A DNA stretch of 64,000 bases from Chryseobacterium formosum (GTDB lineage Bacteria > Bacteroidota > Bacteroidia > Flavobacteriales > Weeksellaceae): contig NZ_JAOVZW010000003.1 in NCBI RefSeq assembly GCF_026460885.1, forward strand, positions 1-64,000, written 5' to 3'. A program made the translations under genes and the position numbers. The notes under the pieces were generated by a model, which saw only the letters and a program-made list of their open reading frames with translations, had not been told where the DNA came from and searched no databases. The first letter of the stretch is position 1, and each line of letters opens with the position of its first letter. This document shows, piece after piece, positions 11,354 through 20,152 of the stretch.

Positions 11354-12937
11354 ATGAATTTAAAATATATAATTCCGTCATTGCTAATATCATCAATGGC
11401 ACTTTCACAAACTTCAATTTCAGGATATGTCTTTGAAGATTCAAATAAAAATCAGAAAAAGGAAAACCGAGAAAAAGGTATTGAAAATGTTGCCGTATCC
11501 AACGGAGCTCAGGTTGTTTTAACCGATAAAAAGGGAAAATACAGTTTACCAATCGTAGAAGGACAGACTATTTTTGTAATTAAACCTTCCGGTTATATGG
11601 TTGCTTTAAATCAAAACAATTTACCACAATATTATTATCAGTATAAACCAAAAGGCTCACCTTCAGATTTCAAGTATAAAGGAACTGCGCCAACCGGAAC
11701 ACTTCCGAAAGAATTAAATTTCGCCTTAAACAAACAAAATGAAAGCAAAAATTTCGATATCTTAGTTTTCGGAGATCCGCAACCCTACACAGAAAAACAG
11801 CTTGATTATTTTAAAAGAGCGATTGTAAATGAAGTTAAAGGAAATAAGAAAAATGCAGTTTTCGGAATCAGTTTGGGTGATTTGGTGGGCGATGATTTAA
11901 GTCTTCAAAAACCCTATGCAGATGTAATGAAGGAAATTGGTTTGCCTTGGTACAATGTGATGGGAAATCATGACATGAATTATGATGCGAAAGAAGACCA
12001 GCTTTCAGACGAAACTTTTGAAGCAACTTTCGGTCCTGCAAATTATTCTTTCAACTACGGAAACGTACATTTTATGGTACTTGATGATATTCTTTATCCG
12101 GATCCAAGAGACGGAAAAGGATATTGGGGTGGTTTCAGAGAAGATCAGATTCAGTTTATAGAAAATGATTTGAAACATGTTGATAAAAACAAACTGATTG
12201 TGGTTTCGTTTCACATTCCATTAGATCATAATAATGAGGATAATTTCCGAAATGCTGACCGTCAGAAATTATTTGATGCTTTATCACCATTCAAAAATGC
12301 ATTGCTTTTATCGGCTCATACGCATATTCAACAGCAGATTTTCTATGGAAAAGCGCAAGGTTGGAACAATACAAAAGATCTTCATGAATATAATGTAGGA
12401 ACAACCTGCGGAGATTGGTGGTCAGGAACTTCAGATGAAATTGGCTTACCAACTTCAACAATGAGAGACGGTACTGCAAAAGGATATTCTTTTATCAGTT
12501 TTAATGATAATGAATATAAAGTTAAATACAAAACAGCCGGAAAATCTGAAGATTATCAGATTCAGTTGTATGTACCTAAAGTAATTCCTCATCCGTTGAA
12601 AACTTCTGCTAAAATCTTAGCTAATTTCTTTATGGGAAGCAAAAAAGATAAGGTGCAATACAGAATCGACGGCGGAAAATGGGAAGATATGGAATACAAC
12701 GAAACCATCGATCCCAACTTTGCAATGTCAGTTTTCAAATGGGATACTACGAATGATTTGTTCCCGGGAAGAAGACCTTCAAATCCTGAACAGTCAAAAC
12801 ATATTTGGACAGGAGGATTTGGAAATAAACTAAGTCTCGGAAAACATAAAGTTGAAGTAAAAGCTCAAGATATGTACGGAAATGAGTTTACTGCGACAGA
12901 AGAATTTGAAGTTGAAAACTCAATTCTTATACCTTAA
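11354..12937 (+). CDS. Secreted calcineurin-like phosphoesterase
   Basis: A 527-residue metallophosphoesterase with a signal peptide (1-18). An N-terminal Ig-like domain (SISGYVFEDSNKN onward, about 20-125) leads to the catalytic domain, where the dimetal motifs are clear: FGDPQ (~145), SLGDLVGDD (~175), MGNHDMNYD (~202), SFHIPLDHNN (~282) and LSAHTHIQQQ (~320). A C-terminal beta domain (about 395-527) matches the calcineurin-like C-terminal domain. It starts 29 bases after susD and ends at a terminator, so it belongs to the SusCD operon. It likely removes phosphate from an imported or surface compound; the substrate is unknown. Confidence 0.92.
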   Translation: MNLKYIIPSLLISSMALSQTSISGYVFEDSNKNQKKENREKGIENVAVSNGAQVVLTDKKGKYSLPIVEGQTIFVIKPSGYMVALNQNNLPQYYYQYKPKGSPSDFKYKGTAPTGTLPKELNFALNKQNESKNFDILVFGDPQPYTEKQLDYFKRAIVNEVKGNKKNAVFGISLGDLVGDDLSLQKPYADVMKEIGLPWYNVMGNHDMNYDAKEDQLSDETFEATFGPANYSFNYGNVHFMVLDDILYPDPRDGKGYWGGFREDQIQFIENDLKHVDKNKLIVVSFHIPLDHNNEDNFRNADRQKLFDALSPFKNALLLSAHTHIQQQIFYGKAQGWNNTKDLHEYNVGTTCGDWWSGTSDEIGLPTSTMRDGTAKGYSFISFNDNEYKVKYKTAGKSEDYQIQLYVPKVIPHPLKTSAKILANFFMGSKKDKVQYRIDGGKWEDMEYNETIDPNFAMSVFKWDTTNDLFPGRRPSNPEQSKHIWTGGFGNKLSLGKHKVEVKAQDMYGNEFTATEEFEVENSILIP

Positions 12938-12968
12938 TTTAATTTTTCTTTTATATATTACTTTCAAG

Positions 12969-13000
12969 AAACCAGCTTATTCGTAAGTTGGTTTTGTTTT
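12969..13000 (+). terminator. Rho-independent terminator
   Basis: AAACCAGCTTA pairs with TAAGTTGGTTT across the stable loop TTCG and is followed by a T-rich tail. It ends the SusCD-phosphoesterase operon. Confidence 0.85.
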
Positions 13001-13051
13001 GAAATAGAATTTGCAGATCATTAATTTTTATTAAATCAAATTAATAAACAC

Positions 13052-13080
13052 TTGTTTAAAAAAATGGTTTCGTAAATTTG
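13052..13080 (+). promoter_or_regulatory. Promoter of the short-chain dehydrogenase gene
   Basis: TTG at 13052-13054, an 18-base spacer and TAAATTTG at 13073-13080 match the Bacteroidota promoter. ATG 13100 follows 20 bases later. Confidence 0.7.
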
Positions 13081-13099
13081 TACCAATAAAATTTAAATA

Positions 13100-13813
13100 A
13101 TGAATCTAAACGGAAAAAACGCCATCGTTACAGGTGGTGGAAGAGGTCTGGGAAAGGCTGTAGCTTTAATCCTTGCCAGTGAAGGAGTGAATGTAGGAAT
13201 CACCGGAAGAAACGAAGAAAATCTTAAAATGACTGTCGACGAAATCCAGAAATTGGGTGTAAAAGCAGCGTACGCAGTTTTCAGCATAGACAATGAAATT
13301 CATGTAAAAGCAGGAATAGAATCAATTGTAGGGCAATTAGGCGGAGTAGATATTCTCATCAACAATGCAGGAATCGGGGACTTTGGAAGCATCGAAGAGA
13401 TGTCGTCTGAAGTGTGGGAACAGGTTATTAAAACCAATCTTTTTGGAGTTTATTATGCGGCAAAAGCTGTTTATCCATTTCTGAAAGAAAGAGGTGAAGG
13501 CGATATCATCAACGTTGCGTCAACTGCAGGTTTAAAAGGCGGACCGAATATGTCGGCTTACGCGGCTTCAAAAGCGGCAGTAGTTTCATTATCTCAATCA
13601 ATGATGGCAGAATGGAGAAAACAAAACATCAGAGTAGTAACTTTAACGCCAAGTACAATCGCTTCTGATATGTCAATTGAAGGCGGATTAACAGATGGAA
13701 ATCCTGAGAAAGTTCTTCAGCCTGAAGATTTCGCAGAATGGGTAAGAGATATTTTGAAAATGAACAGACGTGCATTGATTGCGAATGGATCTATTTTCTC
13801 TACGAATCCTTAA
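13100..13813 (+). CDS. Short-chain dehydrogenase/reductase, 3-ketoacyl-ACP reductase type
   Basis: A 237-residue SDR enzyme with the Rossmann nucleotide motif TGGGRGLGKA (about 11-20), the NNAGIGD motif (~88-94), the catalytic Ser in NVASTAG (~139-145) and YAASKAA (Tyr and Lys, about 153-159). It resembles FabG, but many such proteins outside the fab operon act on other substrates, so I leave out the symbol. It has its own promoter and terminator and is a single-gene unit. Confidence 0.9.
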   Translation: MNLNGKNAIVTGGGRGLGKAVALILASEGVNVGITGRNEENLKMTVDEIQKLGVKAAYAVFSIDNEIHVKAGIESIVGQLGGVDILINNAGIGDFGSIEEMSSEVWEQVIKTNLFGVYYAAKAVYPFLKERGEGDIINVASTAGLKGGPNMSAYAASKAAVVSLSQSMMAEWRKQNIRVVTLTPSTIASDMSIEGGLTDGNPEKVLQPEDFAEWVRDILKMNRRALIANGSIFSTNP

Positions 13814-13827
13814 TTCAAAATAAACAA

Positions 13828-13860
13828 AAATGCCGGATATCTTTTCCGGCATTTTATTTT
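13828..13860. terminator. Bidirectional terminator
   Basis: AAATGCCGG pairs with CCGGCATTT across a 9-base loop and is flanked by A-rich and T-rich runs. It separates the plus-strand dehydrogenase from the minus-strand acetyltransferase, serving both. Confidence 0.85.
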
Positions 13861-14938
13861 AAGTCATCACACAATCTCCGTCACCATCCTGGAAATTTGG
13901 ATTGAAATTTTCGGGTAGATTTTTAATTAGATTTTGGTGAAACATATATCGCCGCTCCAAATCTCTCTCGTAAATCTTTGGGAAATTGCTTTTCTTTTTT
14001 ATCGCTTCGTTAAGTTGAGTCTGATAGCTTGTCAGGATTTTTACCTTATTTCTTGTGACAAACCAGCCAAGAAAATCAATAAATCTATCCAACTTATTAT
14101 TTGAAAATAGATATGAAATTTTTAAATGTCCGTCTCTTAAAAGAAGAAGAGAACAACAGATTAATTCATTATTTTCATTATAGATTTTTACCCAAAAGTA
14201 TTTAAAAACTTGAGAAAAGCTTGAGAATAAATATCTTTCATCAGGTTTCTTGCCTTCCAAAACCCAGAGATTTTCTATCATCCATTTAAAATCGTCAGTA
14301 TTTCTGTTGCTTTCAAATTGATTGATAAACTTTGTACTTTCTTCATCGGGTTTTCCAATGATTTCAAATTTAAAATTAGGTTTTTTAGCACCAATATTTT
14401 TTAATGAAACAACACCGTTAAAAACTCCATCTGCAATTGAAAAGAGAGGTTGTATAGATTTAAATTTAGGTTTTTTTACAGGAATTATCGTTGCTAAATC
14501 TGTTTTAAAATAAAATCTTTTCCCGACTTTAGGTTCAATATAAGTAAAAACTCCAATTTTATTGTAGAGACTTTCTGCTTCTTTGGTAAACTCAGTTATG
14601 GCGATATTTCCATTGTATTCTTCAAATACTTTATTTAAAAGTTGCTGAGCAATTCTTTTTCCTCTGAATTTTTCACTGATGAAAAGAGTGCTCAACCAGG
14701 CATAAGAAAATCTGTTATCTTTAATATTAAATTCATCCGGAAAACATCCTATATATCCTGCTAAATCTTCATTTTCAAAAGCTAAAATAAGTAATGTCTG
14801 TTCATCTTTCGCTTTTGGATTGTTGATGTGAGACTTGGCTCTGTGAGCTGTAATCGGAAGAAAATCATACTTTTCAAAATCACCAGACGAAACAAATTCT
14901 GCAAGCTGTTTTTTATTTAAAGTTTTAAGCTGAATCAT
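13859..14938 (-). CDS. GNAT family N-acetyltransferase, large type
   Basis: A 359-residue protein whose first 140 residues look like a GNAT fold: LLILAFENEDLAGYIGCFP, then the acetyl-CoA loop region with STLFISEKFRGKRIAQQLL (about 83-101). The C-terminal half is a second region of unknown type with VLEGKKPDERYLFSSFS and a later ICCSLLLLRDGHLKISYLFSN stretch typical of FemAB/GNAT-like repeats. It overlaps the polysaccharide deacetylase start by four bases (ATGA type), so the two are translated together. A role in modifying a cell-surface sugar is inferred from that partner. Confidence 0.75.
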   Translation of the reverse strand: MIQLKTLNKKQLAEFVSSGDFEKYDFLPITAHRAKSHINNPKAKDEQTLLILAFENEDLAGYIGCFPDEFNIKDNRFSYAWLSTLFISEKFRGKRIAQQLLNKVFEEYNGNIAITEFTKEAESLYNKIGVFTYIEPKVGKRFYFKTDLATIIPVKKPKFKSIQPLFSIADGVFNGVVSLKNIGAKKPNFKFEIIGKPDEESTKFINQFESNRNTDDFKWMIENLWVLEGKKPDERYLFSSFSQVFKYFWVKIYNENNELICCSLLLLRDGHLKISYLFSNNKLDRFIDFLGWFVTRNKVKILTSYQTQLNEAIKKKSNFPKIYERDLERRYMFHQNLIKNLPENFNPNFQDGDGDCVMT

Positions 14939-15921
14939 TTTCTGACGATTTTATTTTTATTGATAAATCTTTTCATTTTGTAATACGAAATTTCTTTTTT
15001 TAAAATCAATTCAGCGTTTTCACCTGTTTCCATAGGTATTCTTTGAAAATTTCTTTCAATATTGTCAGTTTTTATTCCTGCGCTTCCAAAAGTACAGAAG
15101 AGATTTTTGTTTTTAAAAAGTTCTTCAAAAAAATCTTTCCCCACGCTAAAATCTGTAAAAGGAAAAGCAAAACTGTCGGTCATCAGATTATTTTCTTTTA
15201 AATAATTTAATGTTTTTTGTGTTGTTTCCAACTGTTGAGTCAATGATAAATCATGATAAAGAGGATGATCCCAACTGTGAGCAGAAATTCCAAAACCTTT
15301 ACTGGTGAGTTCTTTAAGTTGATTTAAATCTAAATAAGGTTTTTGTTCCTGAAGAAAAGAATCAAAACTGATGTCAAGTTTTTCGGCAATTTCATCAAGC
15401 TCTATTCTGTTTTCATACTTGATTTTTAGAATTTCTTCAATATGATTTTCAGATGAAAAAATAGGGTTGATTTCTTGATTTTTAATGTGTCCGGATTTAA
15501 TTTTATTAACAATTAAACTTGCTTTAGATCTAAACATCAAATCTTTATTATCAATAAAAGCAGGATTGATAAAGTTGATAGCATAAATACCTTTTCGCTC
15601 CAAAATCGGAGCAATAATATCATAAAATTCACTCAACCCATCATCAAAAGTTAATAAAGCAATTTTCTTTTTAGGTTTAAAATTTCCTTTAATAAAATCT
15701 TTAAATTCATCCCAATTTACAAACTGAAAATACTTTGAAAGATAATCTAAATCACTTTCAAACTGTTTTATGTTTTTATATTTAATAATTTGATTAAGAT
15801 GAGGTAAGTTTTCATCCGAAACGCAATGATAAACGGGAAGACAGTAATTAAGAGGAAATGAATTTTCAATATTTTCACTCTCAAATTGTGAAAAAAACTG
15901 AATGATTTTATCTTTTAGCAT
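14935..15921 (-). CDS. Polysaccharide deacetylase family protein
   Basis: A 328-residue NodB-homology (carbohydrate esterase 4) protein. The metal motif TFDDGLSEFYD (about 102-112), the HSWDHPLYHDLS stretch (~217-228; metal His pair) and the FAFPFTDFS segment (~254) are present. The family removes N- or O-acetyl groups from surface sugars or peptidoglycan. No signal peptide is visible, so it may act in the cytoplasm on a precursor. It is the first gene of a two-gene unit with the downstream acetyltransferase. Confidence 0.85.
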   Translation of the reverse strand: MLKDKIIQFFSQFESENIENSFPLNYCLPVYHCVSDENLPHLNQIIKYKNIKQFESDLDYLSKYFQFVNWDEFKDFIKGNFKPKKKIALLTFDDGLSEFYDIIAPILERKGIYAINFINPAFIDNKDLMFRSKASLIVNKIKSGHIKNQEINPIFSSENHIEEILKIKYENRIELDEIAEKLDISFDSFLQEQKPYLDLNQLKELTSKGFGISAHSWDHPLYHDLSLTQQLETTQKTLNYLKENNLMTDSFAFPFTDFSVGKDFFEELFKNKNLFCTFGSAGIKTDNIERNFQRIPMETGENAELILKKEISYYKMKRFINKNKIVRK

Positions 15922-16005
15922 TAGAAATTATTAAAAAAAAGAATCTATTTAAATTTTTACCAAAAGCAAAACCTAAATAGATTCTAAATATATGAAATTT
16001 AAAAA

Positions 16006-18147
16006 TTACTTCACAATTTTCATCTCATCAATCAGCCATTTTGAATCGGCAAATTTATCGATAATGAAAAGAATATATTTCGTGTCAACCATAATATTTC
16101 TGCTGAAACGAGGGTCGTAATTAATGTCGCTCATTGTTCCTTCCCATTGTCTGTCGAAGTTTAATCCAACCAAATTTCCGTGTGCATCCAAAGCCGGGCT
16201 CCCGGAATTTCCACCGGTTGTGTGATTGGTTGCTGTAAATCCTACAGGAACGTCACCGCTTTTATCTTTGTAATTTCCGTAGTCTTTTTTATTGTACAAA
16301 TCGATCAGTTTTTGTGGAACATCAAATTCGTAATCTCCCGGAACATATTTTTCGATTACTCCAGCTAAATGAGTCTGATAATCATAAGAAACTGCGTCTC
16401 TCGGTGTAGAACCTTTTACTTTTCCGTATGTTACACGAAGTGTTGAGTTTGCATCCGGGAAGAATTTTCTGTCTTTATCTGTAGAAATTTGCTGCGCCAT
16501 AAACTTCTTCTGCAAAACATCAATCTTAGACTGTAAACCTGTGAATTGCGGATCAGCAGTTTTCATATAAGTATCTTTTATACTCATGAATAACTGATAA
16601 ACAGCATCTTTTTTAATCGTTTTTATTAATTTGTCCTGATTAGAAAATGCTTTCTCAATATCTGCATTAAGAACTGCACCGTTTACCTGACTTCTTCCCG
16701 TAATCACAGAATTTTTCGACAATTCTTCAAAGCTTGCAATATTCTGCGCTTCATTTTTATATTTATCGAAACCTGCTGGTAAAAACTGCGCTTCAGTTTT
16801 GTTGGCGTATAAAGCTAAAAGTTTAGCAGTAACTTTAGAATCTAATTCTGCGCTATAATCTTTGTAGAAAGAAGTCAATTTGGTTTTGAAGGCCGTTGTG
16901 CCTTTTTCATCCATTTTTCCTGCTTCCAAAGAAGTGATGTAATTTGAATATAGATTTGCAAGCGCAAAAGTCTCCGCATTTCTTATCACTTCACTGTAAT
17001 AAGCATTGTTTAAAGCATAAGGAGCCTGGTCATTGTATAACTTGTTCAGTTGATCTAAAGTCGTTTTGATTTCATGATTTTTTGCAACCAAAGAACCTTC
17101 ATACATTACTTTCTTCTGTACTGCGTTAGATTTTTTCAAACCTTCTACTTCACCGATCCATTTTTTCCAGTAGTTCGCTACAGATGCGAATTTTGAAGCA
17201 TATTTAATTCTCGTTGCATCATCTGTACGCATTTTTTCATCTAAAGTTTTCAAGGCAACATCTCGCACAGCAATTCTTGCAGGGTCAATCTCTTTCATGA
17301 TTTTTTCAACTGCAATTGCCGGAAGGTATTCTGTTGTTCTTCCAGGAAATCCAAATACGAATGTGAAATCATTTTCAGCTTTATCTTTAATGGAAACCGG
17401 AAGATAATGCTTCGGAACGTAAGGGACGTTGTCCTTTGAATATTCTGCAGGTTTGTTGTTTTTATCAGCGTAAATTCTGAACATCGAGAAATCTCCCGTA
17501 TGTCTTGGCCAAACCCAGTTATCAGTATCTGAACCGAATTTTCCGATGCTTTGTGGCGGTGCTCCAACCAAACGTACATCTTTGTAAGTTTCGATGACGT
17601 AAGCATAATATTTATTACCATAATACATTGGCTTCACAGAAATCGACTGATAGCTTTCAATTTTCTGAGAATTTTTATAAACCTCGATATTGTTGGCAAT
17701 TTTTTTAGCTAAATCCTGATCCTGAAGATTATCTGTACTTTCTAAAATCTGTGCAGAAACATCTTTAATGTCAACAATGAAATCTACGGTAACTCCCGGA
17801 TTTGGAAGTTCTGTTCCCATATTTTTAGCCCAAAAACCGTTGGAAAGCAAATCATTTTGTACAGTAGAATGCGCCTGAATTTGCCCGTAACCACAGTGAT
17901 GATTGGTAAGTAATAATCCTTTCGGAGAGATGATTTCGGCTGTACAACCACCATTGAACTGTACTACTGCATCTTTGATGCTCGGTTTTTGAGTATTGAA
18001 AATGTCTTTTGCAGAGATTTTCATACCGAGATCTTTCATTTCTTTTTCATTGAGTTCCGTAGGAATCCACATTCCACCGTATTGCTGCGCCATTCCTAAA
18101 GAAAAACTGAAGAAAGCCGAAGCAATAAGAATATTACGTTTTATCAT
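16006..18147 (-). CDS. S46 family dipeptidyl-peptidase, DPP11-like
   Basis: A 713-residue periplasmic serine peptidase that removes dipeptides from peptide N-termini. A signal peptide (1-20) precedes QQYGGMW. The catalytic His lies in LLTNHHCGYG (83-84), and Ser648 in GGNSGSP. Eighteen residues after Ser648 is Arg666, in NFDRQWEG. In Porphyromonas gingivalis DPP11 the reported pair is Ser655/Arg673, also 18 apart, and that Arg sets preference for Asp or Glu at P1; DPP7 has Gly there. I therefore infer acidic specificity. The length fits DPP11. It is a single-gene unit. Confidence 0.93.
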   Translation of the reverse strand: MIKRNILIASAFFSFSLGMAQQYGGMWIPTELNEKEMKDLGMKISAKDIFNTQKPSIKDAVVQFNGGCTAEIISPKGLLLTNHHCGYGQIQAHSTVQNDLLSNGFWAKNMGTELPNPGVTVDFIVDIKDVSAQILESTDNLQDQDLAKKIANNIEVYKNSQKIESYQSISVKPMYYGNKYYAYVIETYKDVRLVGAPPQSIGKFGSDTDNWVWPRHTGDFSMFRIYADKNNKPAEYSKDNVPYVPKHYLPVSIKDKAENDFTFVFGFPGRTTEYLPAIAVEKIMKEIDPARIAVRDVALKTLDEKMRTDDATRIKYASKFASVANYWKKWIGEVEGLKKSNAVQKKVMYEGSLVAKNHEIKTTLDQLNKLYNDQAPYALNNAYYSEVIRNAETFALANLYSNYITSLEAGKMDEKGTTAFKTKLTSFYKDYSAELDSKVTAKLLALYANKTEAQFLPAGFDKYKNEAQNIASFEELSKNSVITGRSQVNGAVLNADIEKAFSNQDKLIKTIKKDAVYQLFMSIKDTYMKTADPQFTGLQSKIDVLQKKFMAQQISTDKDRKFFPDANSTLRVTYGKVKGSTPRDAVSYDYQTHLAGVIEKYVPGDYEFDVPQKLIDLYNKKDYGNYKDKSGDVPVGFTATNHTTGGNSGSPALDAHGNLVGLNFDRQWEGTMSDINYDPRFSRNIMVDTKYILFIIDKFADSKWLIDEMKIVK

Positions 18148-18193
18148 TATTTAAAAATTTTGCCTAAAAATACACATTTTAATTTTTTGCAAA

Positions 18194-18231
18194 AAGAAAA
18201 ACCCTTCCTAAAATTTAAATTTAGAAAGGGT
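18194..18231 (-). terminator. Rho-independent terminator
   Basis: On the minus strand ACCCTTTCTAAA pairs with TTTAGGAAGGGT (a G-T pair included) and is followed by TTTTTC. It ends the Crp/Fnr regulator transcript before the peptidase gene. Confidence 0.8.
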
Positions 18232-18405
18232 CTTCCGGGATTATGTTTTTTTCAGCTAAAGATTTTATAAATAAATTTAAAAATCTCTTACACTGTGATG
18301 ATGTTATATTTCATTGATTTTGAAATAAAGAAATTTCATCACTTGTGTTCCTTTATTTGTTGGCAAAGAAACAGATAATTTTCGGGATAAAAAATGAACC
18401 TATGT

Positions 18406-18987
18406 TCATAAAATCTGTTTTCTGATACGGCTTAGCGCTTGTGGAGTGATTCCTATATAAGAAGCAATATGTTTTAACGGAATTTCCTGAATAAATTTTG
18501 GGTAAGCTTTTGCTAAATTTAAATATCGCTCTTCTGCACTGTGCATTAATAATGAGATTTCACGCTGAGTTTTTCTTACATAAAGATTTTCTGCAGAAAT
18601 TCTTCCCAGATAATTTCCAATTTTGCTTCTTTCATACAATTCCTGCAAATCATCATGATGAATTCTATAAACCACCGTTTCCTGAACAGTTTTTACATTA
18701 TATGCACATGGAGTTCTCGTAATGAACGAATCATAAGCGCTGCAAAACATATTTTCAGCAATAAAAGAGAATGTAATTTCTTTGGAAGGCTCTGTTGGAT
18801 GCACTTTATTTACAAAAAAACGGATAATTCCGCTGTCAATAAAATAGAGGTAATCTTCGACGGTTCCTTCCTCTAAAATCAATGTTTTTTTAGGGAAAAC
18901 CATTCTTTCAAATTTATTGACGTGATAATTTGCTTCTTCCTGAGAAAGACCTTCTATCGAATTATAAATGCTGAGTAACTTTTCCAT
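18406..18987 (-). CDS. Crp/Fnr family transcriptional regulator
   Basis: A 193-residue regulator with an N-terminal cyclic-nucleotide-binding-type beta barrel (about 20-125: VFPKKTLILEEGTVEDYLYFIDSG) and a C-terminal winged helix ending in IPLKHIASYIGITPQALSRI, the recognition helix. The ligand is unknown; most Bacteroidota homologues lack the cAMP-binding Arg. There are no Fnr-type cysteines at the N-terminus. It is transcribed alone and is an intact paralogue of the broken gene at 57709-58294. Confidence 0.9.
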   Translation of the reverse strand: MEKLLSIYNSIEGLSQEEANYHVNKFERMVFPKKTLILEEGTVEDYLYFIDSGIIRFFVNKVHPTEPSKEITFSFIAENMFCSAYDSFITRTPCAYNVKTVQETVVYRIHHDDLQELYERSKIGNYLGRISAENLYVRKTQREISLLMHSAEERYLNLAKAYPKFIQEIPLKHIASYIGITPQALSRIRKQIL

Positions 18988-19018
18988 GAAAGGCTTATGA
19001 ATATTGGGTTTGGTGACA

Positions 19019-19026
19019 CAAAAATA
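19019..19026 (-). promoter_or_regulatory. -7 box of Crp/Fnr gene
   Basis: TATTTTTG on the minus strand matches TAnnTTTG, 32 bases before the start codon. Confidence 0.5.
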
Positions 19027-19260
19027 CAGTTTTATTTAGTATTAAAACTTAGTTTTGGCTCATCTCTCTTTTAAATCAAAATATTTAAAGCTTAAATGAA
19101 ATCATTTTTCAAGTGAATTTCATTCAAAATATGAACCAATAATTATGATGTTGTGTAAATTTAAAATCAAGTTGATGTTTTCATAGTTTATTTTTGTTTT
19201 ACTGATTTAATCTTTGTTATTTAAATCTAAAATCATTAAAGTATTCCGTTTTTAAAGTTT

Positions 19261-19268
19261 TATTTTTG
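19261..19268 (+). promoter_or_regulatory. -7 box of prmA
   Basis: TATTTTTG fits TAnnTTTG and ends 15 bases before ATG 19284. It decides the start: a TTG codon at 19266 lies inside this box, so it cannot begin the protein. Confidence 0.65.
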
Positions 19269-19283
19269 CAACAAATTATTCAC

Positions 19284-20114
19284 ATGCAAAATTATTTAGA
19301 ATTCGATTTCAGGATTTTCCCGCTTCAGCCTTGGAGTGATATATTAATGGCAGAACTTATTGAGATAGGTTTTGATAGTTTCACGGAAGAAATTCATGGT
19401 ATTTTAGGATATATTCAGAAAGATTTATTTAAAGAAGAAGAATTGAAAGCTTTGCCACTTTTCCAAAATGAAGAAGTGAAAATTGAGTATACTTTCACAG
19501 AAATGCCGAATATCAATTGGAACGAAGAATGGGAAAAGAATTTCGAGCCGATCAATATTGATGATAAAGTTTTAATCAGAGCCGAATTTCACGAATCTGT
19601 TCCCGGAATGCACGAAATTATCATTCAGCCAAAAATGTCTTTCGGAACGGGACATCATCCAACAACGCATTTGATGATCCAACAAATGATGGATATTGAT
19701 TTCAATGACAAAAAAGTTTTGGACATGGGTTGTGGAACTTCAGTTTTAGCGATTTATGCAAAACAAATCGGAGCAGGTGATACAAAAGCAATTGACATCG
19801 ACGAATGGTCAGTTGAAAATTCAAAGGAAAATGCTGTAAGAAATGGGGTAGAATTGGATATTGAATTGGGAACTGCAGAAAATTTAGGAAAAGAAAATTA
19901 CGACATTATTTTGGCGAATATCAATAGAAATATTTTGATTTCAGACATTCCGACTTACGTTTCTGTATTGAATGAAGGTGGGGAATTATTGCTTTCAGGA
20001 TTGTGTTTCTTTGATGTTGACGATATTCTTGAAGTTTGTAAAGAAAACAATTTAGAACTGAAAAAGAAATTGCAGAGAGAAGAATGGGTAAGTTTATTAC
20101 TTGAAAAGAAGTAG
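19284..20114 (+). CDS. prmA: Ribosomal protein L11 methyltransferase
   Basis: A 276-residue SAM-dependent methyltransferase that methylates ribosomal protein L11. The short N-terminal substrate domain (1-95) is followed by MSFGTGHHPTTH (~119-130), the SAM motif LDMGCGTSVLAIYA (~148-161), the acidic IDIDEWS strand end and the catalytic-domain motif ILANINRNIL, where amino-MTases usually have NP/NI. I chose ATG 19284 because the in-frame TTG upstream lies in the -7 promoter box. It is followed by 38 bases and then the SH3-like gene, possibly co-transcribed. Confidence 0.93.
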   Translation: MQNYLEFDFRIFPLQPWSDILMAELIEIGFDSFTEEIHGILGYIQKDLFKEEELKALPLFQNEEVKIEYTFTEMPNINWNEEWEKNFEPINIDDKVLIRAEFHESVPGMHEIIIQPKMSFGTGHHPTTHLMIQQMMDIDFNDKKVLDMGCGTSVLAIYAKQIGAGDTKAIDIDEWSVENSKENAVRNGVELDIELGTAENLGKENYDIILANINRNILISDIPTYVSVLNEGGELLLSGLCFFDVDDILEVCKENNLELKKKLQREEWVSLLLEKK

Positions 20115-20152
20115 CTAACCGTAAACCTTAAACTTAGCCTCAACCTTAAGTT

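Noticed and set aside
19266..19283. TTG start for prmA
   Set aside because: It lies within the -7 box, so cannot be transcribed as a start codon.
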